Made by a program: the position numbers and the translations under genes | Assembly: GCF_003573695.1 (NCBI RefSeq) | Contig: NC_039362.1 | Coordinates: forward strand, 13,598,063-13,662,062 | DNA: 64,000 bases | Direction: 5' to 3' | Source: Papaver somniferum | Taxonomy: Eukaryota > Streptophyta > Magnoliopsida > Ranunculales > Papaveraceae | Notes under the pieces: generated by a model | The model's database searches: none | The model's input: the letters and a program-made list of their open reading frames with translations, nothing else | What the model was told of the DNA's origin: nothing | In this document: positions 1-12,756 of the stretch, piece after piece | Numbering within the stretch: position 1 is the stretch's first letter | Layout: each line of letters begins with the position of its first letter

Positions 1-1379
1 GGCCAAGGTGGACCATGGCCAGGCACCTCGAAACGCGCGCCCAAAGATGGCATGCCGTGGCCCCCTAAAATCATTTGCGGCAAAGGATTTCTGTCACAAA
101 TCGATCACGACCACTCATCTTTGCCGGACAAATTGAGTGGCCTAAATCGCACCTCCGCCAGACAAAGTGGCATGGACTTGTACACCGGAAAACCGTCTCC
201 ACGCATGCCCGGTTGGTCCCACCAAAAACTTTGTCCATGCTTGATTTAGGTCAAGCTAAAGAGTGATGCTTGCGCACCTCTTTAAAACCCTAAAATCCAT
301 CGGTCGCAAACATGTGTCGCAGATCATCTCGTTCGTCCAACTTTGCCAGCTTGGTCGGACAGTCTAGGCTAAGAGTTAAACGACCAATAAGGCACCTTGG
401 TGATCACCGTCCGTCACTCTACCACAAGGAGTGATCGGCCAAGGGATGTCCCACCCATGCGGCCTCCAAACAATCACTCAAAGATGGTTGGGCATGCAGC
501 TATTTTAAGACGCTTAATCCACGACTTACTCCATTAAGCTTTAAAACAGCGATGCTTCATACATATTGATTGTATTTGATGCATTACATGCGTAGAGTAT
601 ACACGATATTTCATGAATATCGATTTCCTAAATAACTCAGTTATTTAACCTAGCACTGTATGCTACTTCCTGTGGGTCCCACGATCCACTCATTCGAGAC
701 ATCAAGCATGTCACAAACTGGGGGATACTTACTGGGGTATTGGTCTGGCGGTTTACAGCGTGCAGCGCGCCATCACAAGAACGTGTCAGGAGGCATGGAC
801 GGTTAACGATGATGGGAAAAGTGGGAAAAGACGTGATCGTGTGACAATCACTTGCACGGCCCCACTACTCCATCACTCCACTTCCTACGAGATAAGTTTT
901 GCGCTCAATGACTTGTATAAATAGGTTTTTCGCCTGTTTCCAAACAACACGAAAAAACACAGAAAAACCAAGTGTTGTCATCCGTATCCAGAAAACATCC
1001 AGAGCTGATTGCTTACATTATTGCAAGCCAGATCATCATTCTGATATAAGTCATAATCAGCCAACACCTTCACAATCTCAACACCTTCTTCACTTCCCTC
1101 CCTAAGATCAACCCCATCTCCTTCACTTTGTGACCGAAGCAAGTCTGGAACTGCCATTTCTTGGTTTAGGCCAGAATTGTATAGATTGGTCTCTCGAATC
1201 AGAAAGCACTCCCGTGCAGTGCATTTGTTTAGGGTTTAGATTCATTTCTCTTTCACACACACCCAAAATTACCAAAACCAACAGAAATAGTTTTCACCCC
1301 TAAACAACTGGTCTTTAGTTCCAAAACACGATTATTGATATGAATATACTCAGGAACGATTGACGCTTTTGATCCAACA
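1..1379 (+). repeat. 3' end of an LTR retrotransposon with its LTR (plus orientation)
   Basis: Non-coding, relatively GC-rich sequence ending in ..ccaaca at 1379, where it abruptly joins copia gag sequence. A TATA box (tataaata, 916-923) is followed by a transcribed-leader-like stretch, as expected for a U3-R-U5 LTR read on the plus strand. A purine run (aaactggggga, about 716-726) could be the polypurine tract, putting the LTR at about 727-1379 and the 3' internal region before it. The pentamer cttcc follows at 1380-1384 and would be the target duplication. The element continues left of the window. Family is unknown; I infer Ty3/gypsy from the layout only. Confidence 0.4.
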
Positions 1380-2539
1380 CTTCCTTTAGTCACGGAAGAA
1401 AAGTTCGAGGAAGTTTTTTTACTCAATGGATCAACAAGGCAGTCATTTGTCCGTATTATACAATTTTTTTTACAGTTGTGGAAATCCTTTGTGTTATCTT
1501 TACAGGTAATACTTGGCTCATCACAACACTTTTCTTGTCTGAGAGTTGGACAATTAAGACCAGTAATATGAGAAACCGGTTTGATTACTTCCTTAGATAT
1601 CCAGATAAGAATGTTATGAAGTTTTTCATTCCGTAAGCGAAAACGACGTCTCCTCTCAAGATGACCTTTGTTTCCGCAATAATAACATCTGTATGGAGAG
1701 TGATTAACTTTCTCATATGATTAGTTTTAGGAGGGAGACAACCTTTGTTTGTTAAAACTTCTACTGCTGAAGGTAAAGTTTCACTTTTTCCATCAGTGGA
1801 ACTCTTTTTCTGGAGGTTGTCATTAGCGCGGAAAAATTTGATCATACCACAGCTTGGAGCGTCTATTCCTTCATAGCCCAAACCTCGTATATCACGATGT
1901 TTTTTACATGCTCCCAGCATAGTGGATAATTTGTCAAGCTAGCATTGAACTTTTTCAAGTTCTCCTCCAGTGATTTGACCTTATCAAGAGCATCTTTTAG
2001 TACAGTTTTTAATTTTTTTTCTTTAGCGAGAAAAACGATTTCTCTATCACTAAATTTTTTTTGTTGAGAGTCGTATCTTGCTTCGGATTCAATAAGTTCT
2101 TATTTCAACTTAAAGATATTTTGACGAAGATTTTCACATTCAGAATTATTTGAACGCGCATCTTGTTCTTGGTCTTTAAGAAGGGATTGTAAGAGATTAT
2201 ATCCACAATCATAACCTTTAAAGAGGTTTCTCATTTAATTGTTTTCTAGACAGAGAGGAGTCAGAAACTCAGCCAAACAAGATATTGACTTATTTTTCTT
2301 TATGAGACGGTCAAAAATCTTGATATATTGAGAAACTTCCTCATTAACATCGATTCATCGTCTGAATAACTTTCATATGAAAGATCATCCAACTGTTCAT
2401 CTAGGCACCTTTCCCAGTTATACACAGTTCCCGACCATGAAGAAGATGATGAATATTTCTCAGGAGAAGCAGAGCTTTGAACCAAGTCAAAACGTTTCTG
2501 GACTAGTGATGACTTGTTTGAGATAACACTAATGTCCAT
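1380..2539 (-). pseudogene. Degenerate SIRE-type Ty1/copia gag
   Basis: Minus-strand remnant of a copia gag that starts with M-D-I-S-V just inside the LTR and primer site. An acidic N-terminal segment (2300-2539) is followed by broken frames. Around 1650-1690 it carries a retroviral-type zinc knuckle, CYYCGNKGHLERRR, in which the last cysteine has become arginine, and the gag motif RGLGYEG lies near 1870. Frameshifts and stops separate these blocks, so no functional protein is made. It stops at 1380, where another element's LTR was inserted, so the rest of gag-pol is not visible in this window. Confidence 0.75.
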
Positions 2540-2592
2540 AGATCCAGATTGCTACAAACACAGACTTATGAGGTCTTAAACGTGTTTGTCTT

Positions 2593-2603
2593 CTCTGATA
2601 CCA
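2593..2603 (-). other. Copia primer-binding site
   Basis: On the minus strand this reads TGGTATCAGAG, the initiator-methionine tRNA primer site typical of plant Ty1/copia elements. It lies two bases inside the LTR end, fixing the element's orientation as minus. Confidence 0.85.
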
Positions 2604-2605
2604 AT

Positions 2606-5116
2606 TGAAAAAGCAGGGGTCTAACAACCACACCCAATATTTCGTTTAGGCAATCTGTATGGACTAACTCCAATATATTTCCAAGAGAATCAACTAGACC
2701 GTCATACTCAATCAAGGAAAATACATCCAAGAGTTATATCTCAATTTCTCAAATCAATCTGCAATCGATCAAACAGAAATCTGTGAGCCGGATTAATATG
2801 AGAAATTAACTTGGATGATATCAAAGACCGATATCCAAGCGTCAATCAATTTCAATCAACAACCAAAGGTTGGATTCACCAAATAATTGAACTACGCACA
2901 ACCTGTGATATTTTAATTATATAAAAATATAATGCGGAAAAGAAATAACAGAGACACCAGAAGTTTTGTTAACGAGGAAACCGAAAATGCAGAAAAACCC
3001 CGGGACCTAATCCATAATTGAAAACCACACTGTATTAAGCCGCTACAAACTCTAGCCTACTACAAGTTAACTTTGGACTGGAATGTAGTTGATCCCTAAC
3101 CAATCTCACACTGATTAAGGTACAGTCGCGTTCCTTACGCCTCTTGAACCACGCCGTATTCTGCACACTTGATTCCCTTACCTGATCTCACCCACAACTA
3201 AGACTTGCTATGACCTAAAGTCGAAGACTTGATAAATAAATCTGTCTCACACAGAAAAGACTATCGAATAGATAAATTTGTCTCTCATAGAAATACCTAC
3301 GAGTTTTTGTTTCGTCTTTTGATAAATCAAGGTGAACAAGAACCAATTGATATACCGGACTTATATTCCCGAAGAACAACCTAGTAATTTCAATCAACTC
3401 ACAATAATCTTAATCATATGGTAGCGAAACAAGATATTGTGGAATCACAAAGGATGAGACGAAGATGTTTGTGGCTACTTCTTTTCTTACCTATCGAAGA
3501 TTAAATCTCAATCAAATCTTAGAGAAGATAGTACTCAATACGATAGAACAAAGTAAGATCAGAACACGCAACTACAAAGAAAATAGTTGGGTATGGCTTT
3601 GGAATCCCAATGAAGTCTTTAAGTCGTTAACCTATAATGGTTTTACGAAAAACGTAGGTTAAAGGAGAATCGACTCTAGTCGCAACTAGTATCACACATG
3701 AGGTGTGGAGATTAGGTTTTCCAGTTGCTAGATTTCTCCCTTATATAGTCTTCAAATCAGGGTTTGCAATCAATGCTACCTTGGTAACAAAGCATTCAAT
3801 ATTCACCGTTAGATGTAAACCTGATTAGAGTCAAGCTAATATCTTTCAACTGTTAGATCTAACTTAGCTTGTTATACACAAATGAAACGTGACTTCATTT
3901 AGGTGTAAGTAACCGTACCTAAACGTGTGCACATGGTTGGCTCAACAATAGTTAACCGAAGTTAACCATATGAACACTTTCATATCAACCTTGTTCATCT
4001 TAATCACAACTAGTTCAAATGACTCAAATGAAACTAGTTCTAGAGTTGTTTAATTGTTTAAATTCTCATAGAAGTATACAAGACACAATTGAAGCAAAAT
4101 CGATTTTGATTCACTCGAATCAATTCATGAACATTATAGCCACGGTTTGTAAAAGATTGCATTCCTTATTATATAAATGTATTTGTTCATGAACAATCCG
4201 ATTTTAGAACTTAACCCACTCAAGTATGTAAACGGGTACGCATACCTAAGTAGCCGAACTTGGTTTGGGTTTGCCAGTATGCAAACGGGTACGCATACTG
4301 TCGTACATGACCAAACTCAGTTAAATTCCCGCTTGAAATTTTAAGCCGGTACGCATACGGGTATGCATATACTAAGTTTCCGAACTTCAACTAACAAACC
4401 TGTACGAGCACGGGTGTGCATACTATGGTTCCCGGACTTGTAATAACTTGCAACAGTTAGCATAAAAGTACGCATACTGTGTTATATCCAATCAATGGTT
4501 AATCGTTCTAAACTCCATGTTAATCATTGAAACATTCTTGGAAGATGGGAATAACTGTCTCACACGAACTATTAGCTTCAAAGGAATTTTCAAGTAATCA
4601 ATAGATGAATACGAAACATTTTGAGTCTACATCAAATGATTGTCTCACACAAATCATGTAAGATATTACCAGGCGATTTTCACATGATCATCTTTTGACT
4701 TTCGTCAAGAATAAAGATGAACTTGGTTAAAGCGAAATCTTATCAACACATATTTCGAGAAATATGTAAGCGAGTTAAACTCAGCTCGAAATATAAAATG
4801 TGTATAATATAACGTCTATATAGTTGTACGACTTTTGTCTCAATGGGAGATAGAATAGAAATAAACTTTTGAGTGATAGATGAGTTCAAGTCTCCACATA
4901 CCTTTTGTTGATGAAGTTCCACAAGATCCCCTTAGTATTTCTTCATCTTCAATCGATGAAAGTCATGAAATCTAAAGCTCAATTACACATTCTATCCTAA
5001 TCCGAGACATAGCTATAAGTATACTAGAAATCAAGACTTATAGTTTTGGCAACTGATCTTGACAAACAAGCTTGAGATAGCAACGCTTGCGAGTTCGACC
5101 GAGCAGTGTTCTAACA
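2606..5116 (-). repeat. SIRE-type copia 5' LTR (about 2.5 kb)
   Basis: On the minus strand the LTR starts TGTTAGAACACTGCTCGG at 5116 and ends ..TTTTTCA at 2606, next to the primer site. Its terminal sequences match a second LTR at 31478-35882 (start TATTAGAGCATAG) and a third that begins at 63920. The U3 half holds a cluster of related motifs (variants of gtacgcatac) around 4200-4480. The matching 3' LTR is not in the window. It was inserted into LINE sequence that resumes at 5117. Confidence 0.85.
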
Positions 5117-6578
5117 AAAATGGTGACATGATTCATAGGAAGATTGAAGCTAAGAACTGTTCTTATACCTGGAACGGAATCACTAAAGGTTTACTTATTG
5201 TTCAACATAACTACTTTATGGAAGTCAACAATGGTAAAAGAACAAAAATATGGTTAGATAGATGGGTTCCTAGACTTTTACATCCACCATATCCTATCAT
5301 GATCTATTCATATTCTATGAAGATGTTGTTGAGCTTATTATTCCTGGTACCAACACTTGGAATATCAATCTTCTAGATCAGTTATTTGATGCAAGTACTT
5401 CATCCAAAATTTAGAGAATGCTTCTAGAATCACAAGAGAAGATAATATAATATGGATGCCTTATAAGGATGGTAAGTTCTCTGTTAAGAGTACTTATAAG
5501 AAGCTCACTGAATGTAATAGGGAAGTGAATGTCAGTGGTTGAATCATAGACACTGGAATATGGAAATCTCTATGGAAAACTGGTACTTCTCACAGGTTTA
5601 AACACTTCGTATGGAAGTGTATCAAAGAGATTAACCAAACAAGAGTAAAGCTAGCTACTTATAATGCAGATCAGGATACTCAATGTGGCTGCCGTGGTAA
5701 TGAATAAGAGACAATGGAACATCTGTTGCTTGAGTGTAGACATGCCAGAGATGTGTGGAAAGGTGTAAACATCAACATTGATGCAGTAAGGAGCAACTAC
5801 ACAAGTGTTTCAGAATGGATTACTAGCTGGTTCACTCCAAATATTAATCCAGATGAGAAATGGTTATACACTTAAATGATTGATGCTTGGGTCATCTGGA
5901 AGGATAAATGTGACTCAATCTTTCAGGGAGTGCCTTTAAACCCTTATAACTCTGTGTACAAAATCATTTATCACTTAAATTCACATATGCATAATACCAG
6001 CACTAATACTTCTTTAGCAAATCATTGTATAGTCTCTCATTGGAAGCCATCATTACCTGGCATTATTAAGATTAATGTTGATGCGTCTTTTGATTATTTA
6101 ACTAAGAAAGTAGGCATTGGACTAATTATCCGTGATTACACAGGGGCATGTGGAGGGATCAAAGGAAGCTACACAGATGGAGTATTAAGTCCTTAGGAAG
6201 GGGAATGCATCGCAATTCGTGAAGCTCTAGCTTTGGAAAAGAGGAAATCTTTCACTAGAATCCACATTGAAGCAGATGCTAAACTTGTCATACAATCCAT
6301 CACAGACATTATTTCTCTAATTCAATGGGAGAATATAAATATCCTGAAGGAAATAAAACATTTATCTTCCTGTTTTAATCTATGTACTTTTTCTTTTATT
6401 AGTCGTGATGACAATCAAGTAGCATATGAAGTTTCTAAGTCAGTTAGAACTTCAGAATTAGGAGTTGAACTTTATGACAGTTTTAGTGCTGATATTTGTA
6501 GTCTTCTAGCAAAAGATCACAATGCGACACAAGCTAAGAAATAAAATTTTCTTCTTTATCAAAAAAAATAAAAAAAGG
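5117..6578 (+). pseudogene. LINE (non-LTR retrotransposon) ORF2 C-terminal remnant
   Basis: Plus-strand coding remnant with several stops. In order it shows the plant LINE region before the zinc-binding domain (a W-L-D-R-W motif near 5260), a zf-RVT-like cysteine/histidine block (CGCRGNE, then HLLLEC, about 5690-5740), and an RNase H-like domain beginning INVDASF near 6072 and including EADAKLV near 6270. It ends at a stop near 6544 followed by an A-rich tail (6560-6578). The reverse-transcriptase part is missing because a copia LTR abuts at 5116. Internal stops at about 5707, 5873 and 6194 show it is dead. Confidence 0.75.
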
Positions 6579-6581
6579 AGA

Positions 6582-6917
6582 CGAGTGAAATTTGTTCTAG
6601 CATCAATTCTAACTTTGCAATGAATCAAATTCAATTTTGCATCTATGATTTGTAAGTCTATTACATCTTTCCACATCAAGCAAAGATCACCCCATAGACC
6701 CCTAGGTTCAACAAGAAAAATGTTTGGGAATTTGAAATTTGAGGTATAGTTTTTTCATTTTCTTACGTACATTTTTGGTTTCAATCAAAAAGATTATGTC
6801 AGGATCATTAGATCTAACAAGGTCTCTAAGGTGATTTCTAGTATTTTTGTTCCCAAACCCACAAACATTCCGCAATAGGATTTTCATATTTATATAGACA
6901 GAATAAGCAGAAGACAA
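6582..6917 (-). pseudogene. LINE endonuclease N-terminal remnant
   Basis: Minus-strand fragment beginning near M-K-I-L-L-R-N-V-C-G-F and continuing through IIFLIETKN, the start of the apurinic-endonuclease-like domain of plant LINE ORF2. The frame shifts near 6708, after which recognisable endonuclease sequence continues (GLWGDLCLMW) to the tail of the neighbouring plus-strand LINE. The most likely history is insertion of the plus-strand LINE into an older minus-strand LINE copy. Confidence 0.65.
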
Positions 6918-7347
6918 GATCTGTTTGCAACAAGAATAAAGTTATAATACTGGTGCAGTAGTATTTTAACTATTTTCAATTAAATACTGAGTGTATTGAC
7001 GAGGACAATTCAATAGCAAAAACATTACATTGTGACAAATATCATTATCAAAAGAAGGAAAACTGTGAAGAAACACAACCGCTTTACAATGATGGACCAC
7101 GCTTCGGTGTGAATTATAACCGTGTAGAAGAACAAAACGGTGACTGTCCTTGAAAACTCAAAAACAAGGGTCATTTTTCCTGAGTAGTGCAAGATCCAGT
7201 GCTGTATGCTAGAGCAGTTAACTGAAAGTTGAAGCTGCATTACAACTGCTTAACCAGAATTTTGGTTTCTACTTTCTACAACCCCATCTGAGAAAGACTG
7301 GAGAAAGATTAAAAAGACTAACAAATAACGTCTAAGTTTCATGAACA
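6918..7347. other. Intergenic, 3' flank of the NOG1-type gene
   Basis: AT-rich sequence with no coding or repeat structure that I can support. It probably contains the 3' UTR of the minus-strand GTPase gene that ends at 7348. Confidence 0.4.
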
Positions 7348-10300
7348 TTAAGTTTCTGGATTGCTATTTTGGCTTTTGATCCTAGCCATTTGAGAAACCA
7401 GCAGCTCATGAACCGTGCTTTTTAACTGCAAAGGTGGGAAAACAAAAAGGAATTAATTAGCTCTAATGGAAATCCAATTCATCTTTCATTACAAAAGAAA
7501 CGATAAAATCTAATGGGACCATGTTATTGATAGGTTCGTTAAAGAAATTTGTTTTAGGTTTTTTCTTTTCGGATTACCAGTTGAAGATAAATTCATTATA
7601 ACTAAAACCTGAAACTAAATGTATGAACAAATAAAAGGATGGGGATATTGTTAATAACCTCAGACAGTCCTTTCTCACTCATCACCGACACATGGATAGC
7701 TCCTGGAGGTCCCACTTTTCTGTACTGTTCCATCTCAATATGTTCCGGATTGCTACTATCTTCTGTAATGTAAAAGACAGGTGAATCTTTCAACAGATCA
7801 CATTTGGAGACAACATCAATCCAAAGATGGTCACTAAACTTCTCCCGCACTTCTTTGTATGTAACAAACTGCATAGTTGGTAAGCGAAAGCAAGTAAGTT
7901 GTGATATGGAAACTATGCAAAAGTTACAGTTACAAACTTCCGGAAGTATCATCAGAATGACAATTTTGATCATAAATGATATTCGAAGGTGCCAAGAGAA
8001 CCCTGAAGCTGCTGGAGGAAACTAAGAGGAGAATATCTATCAGATAAGCCAAGCTAAACCCTGAAGCCTGGCAATCGAAGCATGTTTCAAAAATAGCAAA
8101 CAAAAAAAGAAAAGTACATGGTACCTGGTCAGAAGGAGATGATCCACACTCTCCTGATAGATCATGAACATATAGCACCGCTGTAGGAAGATGCTGGAGG
8201 ACTGCCAGAGTTAACTTCTCCAGATTATTTCTGTCCTCTTTATGATGAGTAAGTATCAATTAGAGCACTTTTGATGTTAAAAGAGTATAACAAACTTTCT
8301 GCAACTTAACCAATGACGTTATATATGTAATTGCTTACCATCTGGTCTTCGAAGAAGCCCAGGAGTGTCTGTAACCTGCAGTCAAATTCCATCGCTTTTT
8401 AGATGTAATGGAGTATTGAAAACAGCATAGAAGAGCAAAGTTTACAAAGTTACAGCTTAGACAGTCGGGGTTCAACCAGCTCGATCTGTCCAGCCAAAAG
8501 CCAACACAATGAGCTTTAGTCAACTATTCTTGAGTTGCTCCGAGCGTTACCAGCCTTGACTCAACTCTAGTTGTGAGTCAAAGAAATTTAATTAAAATAA
8601 AAATTAAGCAAGTGGTACATCATTGGATCATCCTATTTTCTTGTTTTTTTTTTCAATGAAAGTTCACGATATCAGTAGAAAGATACCAACATGGCTTCCT
8701 TGAGATCGTACGGAGCTATCTATTATTCAAGTTGCGCATTTGCTTTTTGACCTCTTAAAATGATTGCTTACCTGAAAATGTTGGTAGTTTAAATGAATGT
8801 GACCCATCAGAATTCCTCTGGTTGTGAAGGGTAGTTGCATATCTGCACAACAGAAAAAAGGGTGACAATTAATATGTAAGAAATAAAGAGCGCTTTTCTT
8901 TTAGGGCGAAAATGAGCGAAAATTAATTAAAACATACATGGGAAACAGAAAAAACAAACCAATAAACAACAATGAGATTGGATTTAAGGATTTTTAGAAA
9001 TCATGTGATGCTTATGGTTTGCGCATACCTCAGGCTTTCCTGATGACAGTATACGAACCAGTGATGATTTCCCCACATTTGGCGCCCCCACAAGACAGAG
9101 TGTCGGTGACTCCAAATCAACCACAGGCATTGCACGCAATGTCTACAACCAGAAAAAGGAATAATTGCTAACACATGTGGCTCAAAGATTTGTGATAAAT
9201 CAATAATATCACAAGAGTCAAGCCAATAAGAAATCCAAAGGCCACTCCTTATAGGTTATTTCATGATAGAAAGTAGCCATATTACCTTGGCAATGTTTAG
9301 CAAATCATCTACAGTTTTTCCTTCCGATTTAAAAATGTCTTCCAGTCTCTTGATACCCTATAGATAAAACCATGCAGGTTGCAGTCTATGTTAGACAAGA
9401 GAAATGGCAACAGCAGATTCATGGCAGATGTTCTTGATATGTAAGTAAAGCACTAACCTCGGCAAGTCGCTCTTCTGCTTCACGCTTAGACACTGACTGG
9501 AAATGATTGGAAAACAGTTTTTAGATACATTTTCAATTTTATTTTTTCCTTCTCAAGGACTTGAGAGCTCCCTCAAGATTATTGGTCTCTTGTAAAACCA
9601 GATCAACTAACTTAGATAAATTGAGTTCTCTTCACGAGTAATCTAAGCATTTAATTTTCATGTTTAACATGACATCTGATAGTGAACAAACACCATAGGT
9701 AAACCACCAGGACAGGTGACACACCCTTACACTAACAGAGGCAAAATCAAGAGCAGAATTAACCATCGCATCAAAAAATAAGAAATTCAGTTTGACCGAC
9801 TACATTATGTTCAACTTTCAGTTGACAACGTCAAAAATTAACACCAGAGTTTTCTTTTATTCTAGACAATACTATCAATTTGATAAATTATGCTTCGGAA
9901 GAATTCTAACCTTAGCGCAGAGAGAGGCATGCTCTTTTCCAACAGAATTCACCTTCTTTTTTAGAGCATTTAACCTTCCTAATACCTGTCAGAAAGCATA
10001 TTCAGATCCACAAGAATTCATTACCCCGGTCACTTCAAGCTTAAAAGGTTAAAAATAAAGAAAAGATAAGCAAAATAATGTGCAATGTCATCAAAACGTA
10101 CCTCTTCATAGTTTCCATCACCCAGAGTCAGCTCAATAAGAGACCGTTCATAAGGATGCAGATATTTTCTGTTTGGAAACTTGTCTAAGTAATCTCTCAA
10201 TGGAACACCCAATTCCTAAAAAAACAGAGCAGAGGGAAAGGTAAGATCCAAGAACATGATAAGTTATGTTCAGCTAATTTAATGGATTTCTGAACAAGGA

Positions 10301-11150
10301 AAGAACCCACTTTCATAAGAGCATCGAGCTGTCGTGCACCTTTATTTCTCTCTCTCTTTGCAGCATTGACAATGCCTATGACACATAAAGATAATAGATA
10401 TCACATCTGTCACAACTTCCCATCACCAAGTTCTAAGCTATTTATCGATCTACCAACAACCGATTGTATCAAAATTGTAATAAGAACTGTTCAGCAATCA
10501 TTTTTTACCCTTTGTTGGAGATATCCTCTTTGACTTTTTAATAGCTGAATAAAGAATATCAACTGATGGCATCACCATAGGTAGCTTCTGGAATGCACCA
10601 ACTGTCTCCAATTTTACATTATTCTTGTCCTAGAAATGGAAATTATAAGTAATCAAACACTCAAATTTGATCCAGTCCAGATTAGTTGAAGTCCAAATTC
10701 ATTAAAACACCCCAATTCACGTGTAATTTGTAGTCCCTAAGTATCAACATCAACTCAATTAGATTCATATTCAGGAATATAAACTACCTCTGAAGGACTT
10801 TCTTGTTTGTTCTCGGCAACAGGAACATAGCTACCATTCACAATTTCATATGTTTGTGTCTGCATTTTCCTACAAAAGCACACAGTTGCACGAATTTCTG
10901 TTGCAGACAACAAGGATGCACCTGCACAAACGTGTTCCCGTCAACGAAGAATATGTTAAGGTCTTGCAACCCGATAAACATCAAATTTCATCTTCCATTG
11001 CCTTATTGAAATATAAAAATTGACAACATTTTTGTTAATGGAAGATTTTGAAGATAAGAAAGAACCTTTTGGGAGCTTAGAATTTGTTAAGAGTATCCTG
11101 GTAGAAGGTACTTTCCATAGTTGCAAGAGATTGGAGGTTGCCCAACTCAT
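7348..11150 (-). CDS. PDE318: NOG1/Obg-type GTP-binding protein, with one-base frameshift in exon 10
   Basis: Fourteen exons on the minus strand: 11150-11066, 10921-10788, 10629-10509, 10375-10311, 10215-10102, 9985-9911, 9496-9458, 9357-9286, 9142-9029, 8842-8772, 8375-8339, 8237-8125, 7868-7659, 7425-7348. All introns are GT-AG. The product would be about 442 aa, the size of the short plant NOG1 relative (Arabidopsis PDE318), not the longer nucleolar NOG1. Known family role: GTPase in large ribosomal subunit assembly. Seen: a Ser/Lys-rich N-terminus (possible organelle transit peptide), a helical NOG1 N-domain (residues about 85-235), then G1 GAPNVGKSS (about 254-262), G3 DTPG (about 300) and G4 SKCD (about 368). 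Exon 10 is 71 nt where the reading frame needs 72. A T is missing from the run at about 8828-8831, in the switch I region, shifting the frame. This is either a recent pseudogenising mutation or an assembly error, because every other exon is clean. The first-intron junction is the least certain. Confidence 0.88.
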
Positions 11151-12756
11151 CCTTGAGTAATTCTGTCTTTCTCGTTTTTACTCTGTCAAAATATCTAGGG
11201 TTTCTAAACTTCAAAACCCTTTCTAACAGCTGAGAATAGTGAAAGCAATTTCAGTTACCATGGTCATTATCTTGATATGTAAAGAAGATAACGGGGTTTC
11301 ACAGAGTGTATGGCGCCTGTAGGGAAATAGAACAGGTGAAGAATCACTGAACAGAAGCCAATCTTCGTTTTCTATTCAAAAGAAACGGGTCGAGGTTTCC
11401 TCGGCCATTCTCAATTATTCTTACACTTAATTTACACCAACCTTAGAAACTAGCTAAACAGATGCAATCAAAAGCGAGAAAGCAAAACTAATGTTTACAT
11501 TTACAGTCACAAAAGCTTAAGCAAATTCAACACAAACAATTAACATCAAATGCTATAAAACTGTCTGTAGACTACAATACTATGTAGTTCACATGGGTTT
11601 ATTTGTGGTACATCAATATGCTCCTAATCCGACTCAAACGATATCAACTAGAGTTTGCATTATACCAGCTTGGCAGGTTGTAAGCTATGCTGCCATTCCT
11701 AATAGAATTAAACCAATGAAAAACCAAAGAACGGGTTCAGATGTAAATGAAAAACGAGCCAATGTTGAGCAAATCCTGTCTGTGATTGACCCTAGTTAAT
11801 TTGAAAAACACTTAATTTCCAAGTATAGCAATAGCTTTTGGTTGTAACATTTTATCAAACATATAGAAAGCATTATTCTGTGATGTGATGAGGAAGCTGA
11901 AGTTGAACGTGTCTTTGGAGAGTAAACAGTAGTGAAGCAAACCTTATGATATGATATGATGATATAAACTTAACGCTGCGATTTGTTGCCGCAATTTTTT
12001 TAGAATACATTGGGACAAATAAAGAAAAGCAAAAAAGATACAAAATGAAATGACAATACCTTAGGAATCACTTTGGGTTTTCATCATGATGAATTTGTTG
12101 AATAAATTAATGGATTCAAAGGTTTTATCAAAGTTCAAACACAACTAGCAATACATATCTCTAGCTGATCTCTTGCTGATGATTAATGGAAATAAGTTCT
12201 TGAAGTACTGCCCATTTTTGAAAATCTAATAATATATTGAAGTTCAGAACATTTTCTCACAAAGATAAAAACATACTTGTGGAAGGTGGATGAAAGAATT
12301 TCAAACAAACAAGGCAACACACCAGTTTACCACCCTACAAGGCTAACTGAATTCTCGTTGGTCACTTTTTACATGGGTAGGTACATATTTAACAAGCCTT
12401 CGCCAGTGATGCCTCCGGCCACTCCTTGTCTCTCAGAATTCACTTGTTCCTGCCTTCCATAAACGATCTAAGCTGAGTTTACCCAGGCAAAAGCTGCATT
12501 TTAAGTTCACTTGAGATACAAACATTGATACCATTCTTACAAATTACCACTACTATTTATCGACTATATCAACATTTATCGGATGTAATTTACTGCTTGA
12601 ATATCAAAAACCAATTATATTGCAAATCACTAGAATCAAGATAGAATCCCAAAGTTGGCATGGTTTAACTTTTAGTACAACATACCTCGTACACCTACAC
12701 ACTAGATATCAAGAAACAATACTTTTGTAAAACAAATGAGTTTGAAATGACAAAAA
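11151..12756. other. Intergenic between NOG1-type gene and AGM1
   Basis: About 1.6 kb of AT-rich DNA between two minus-strand genes. It should hold the promoter and 5' UTR of the GTPase gene at its low-coordinate end and the 3' UTR of AGM1 at its high-coordinate end. I see no convincing ORF, RNA gene or terminal-repeat element. Confidence 0.4.

Noticed and set aside
671..1379. Solo LTR of 709 bp starting tgtgggtccc with cttcc duplication (666-670 and 1380-1384)
   Set aside because: Sequence left of 666 is not the copia gag expected on the other side of a solo LTR, and a polypurine-like tract at 716-726 argues for a start near 727. The cttcc match is probably chance.
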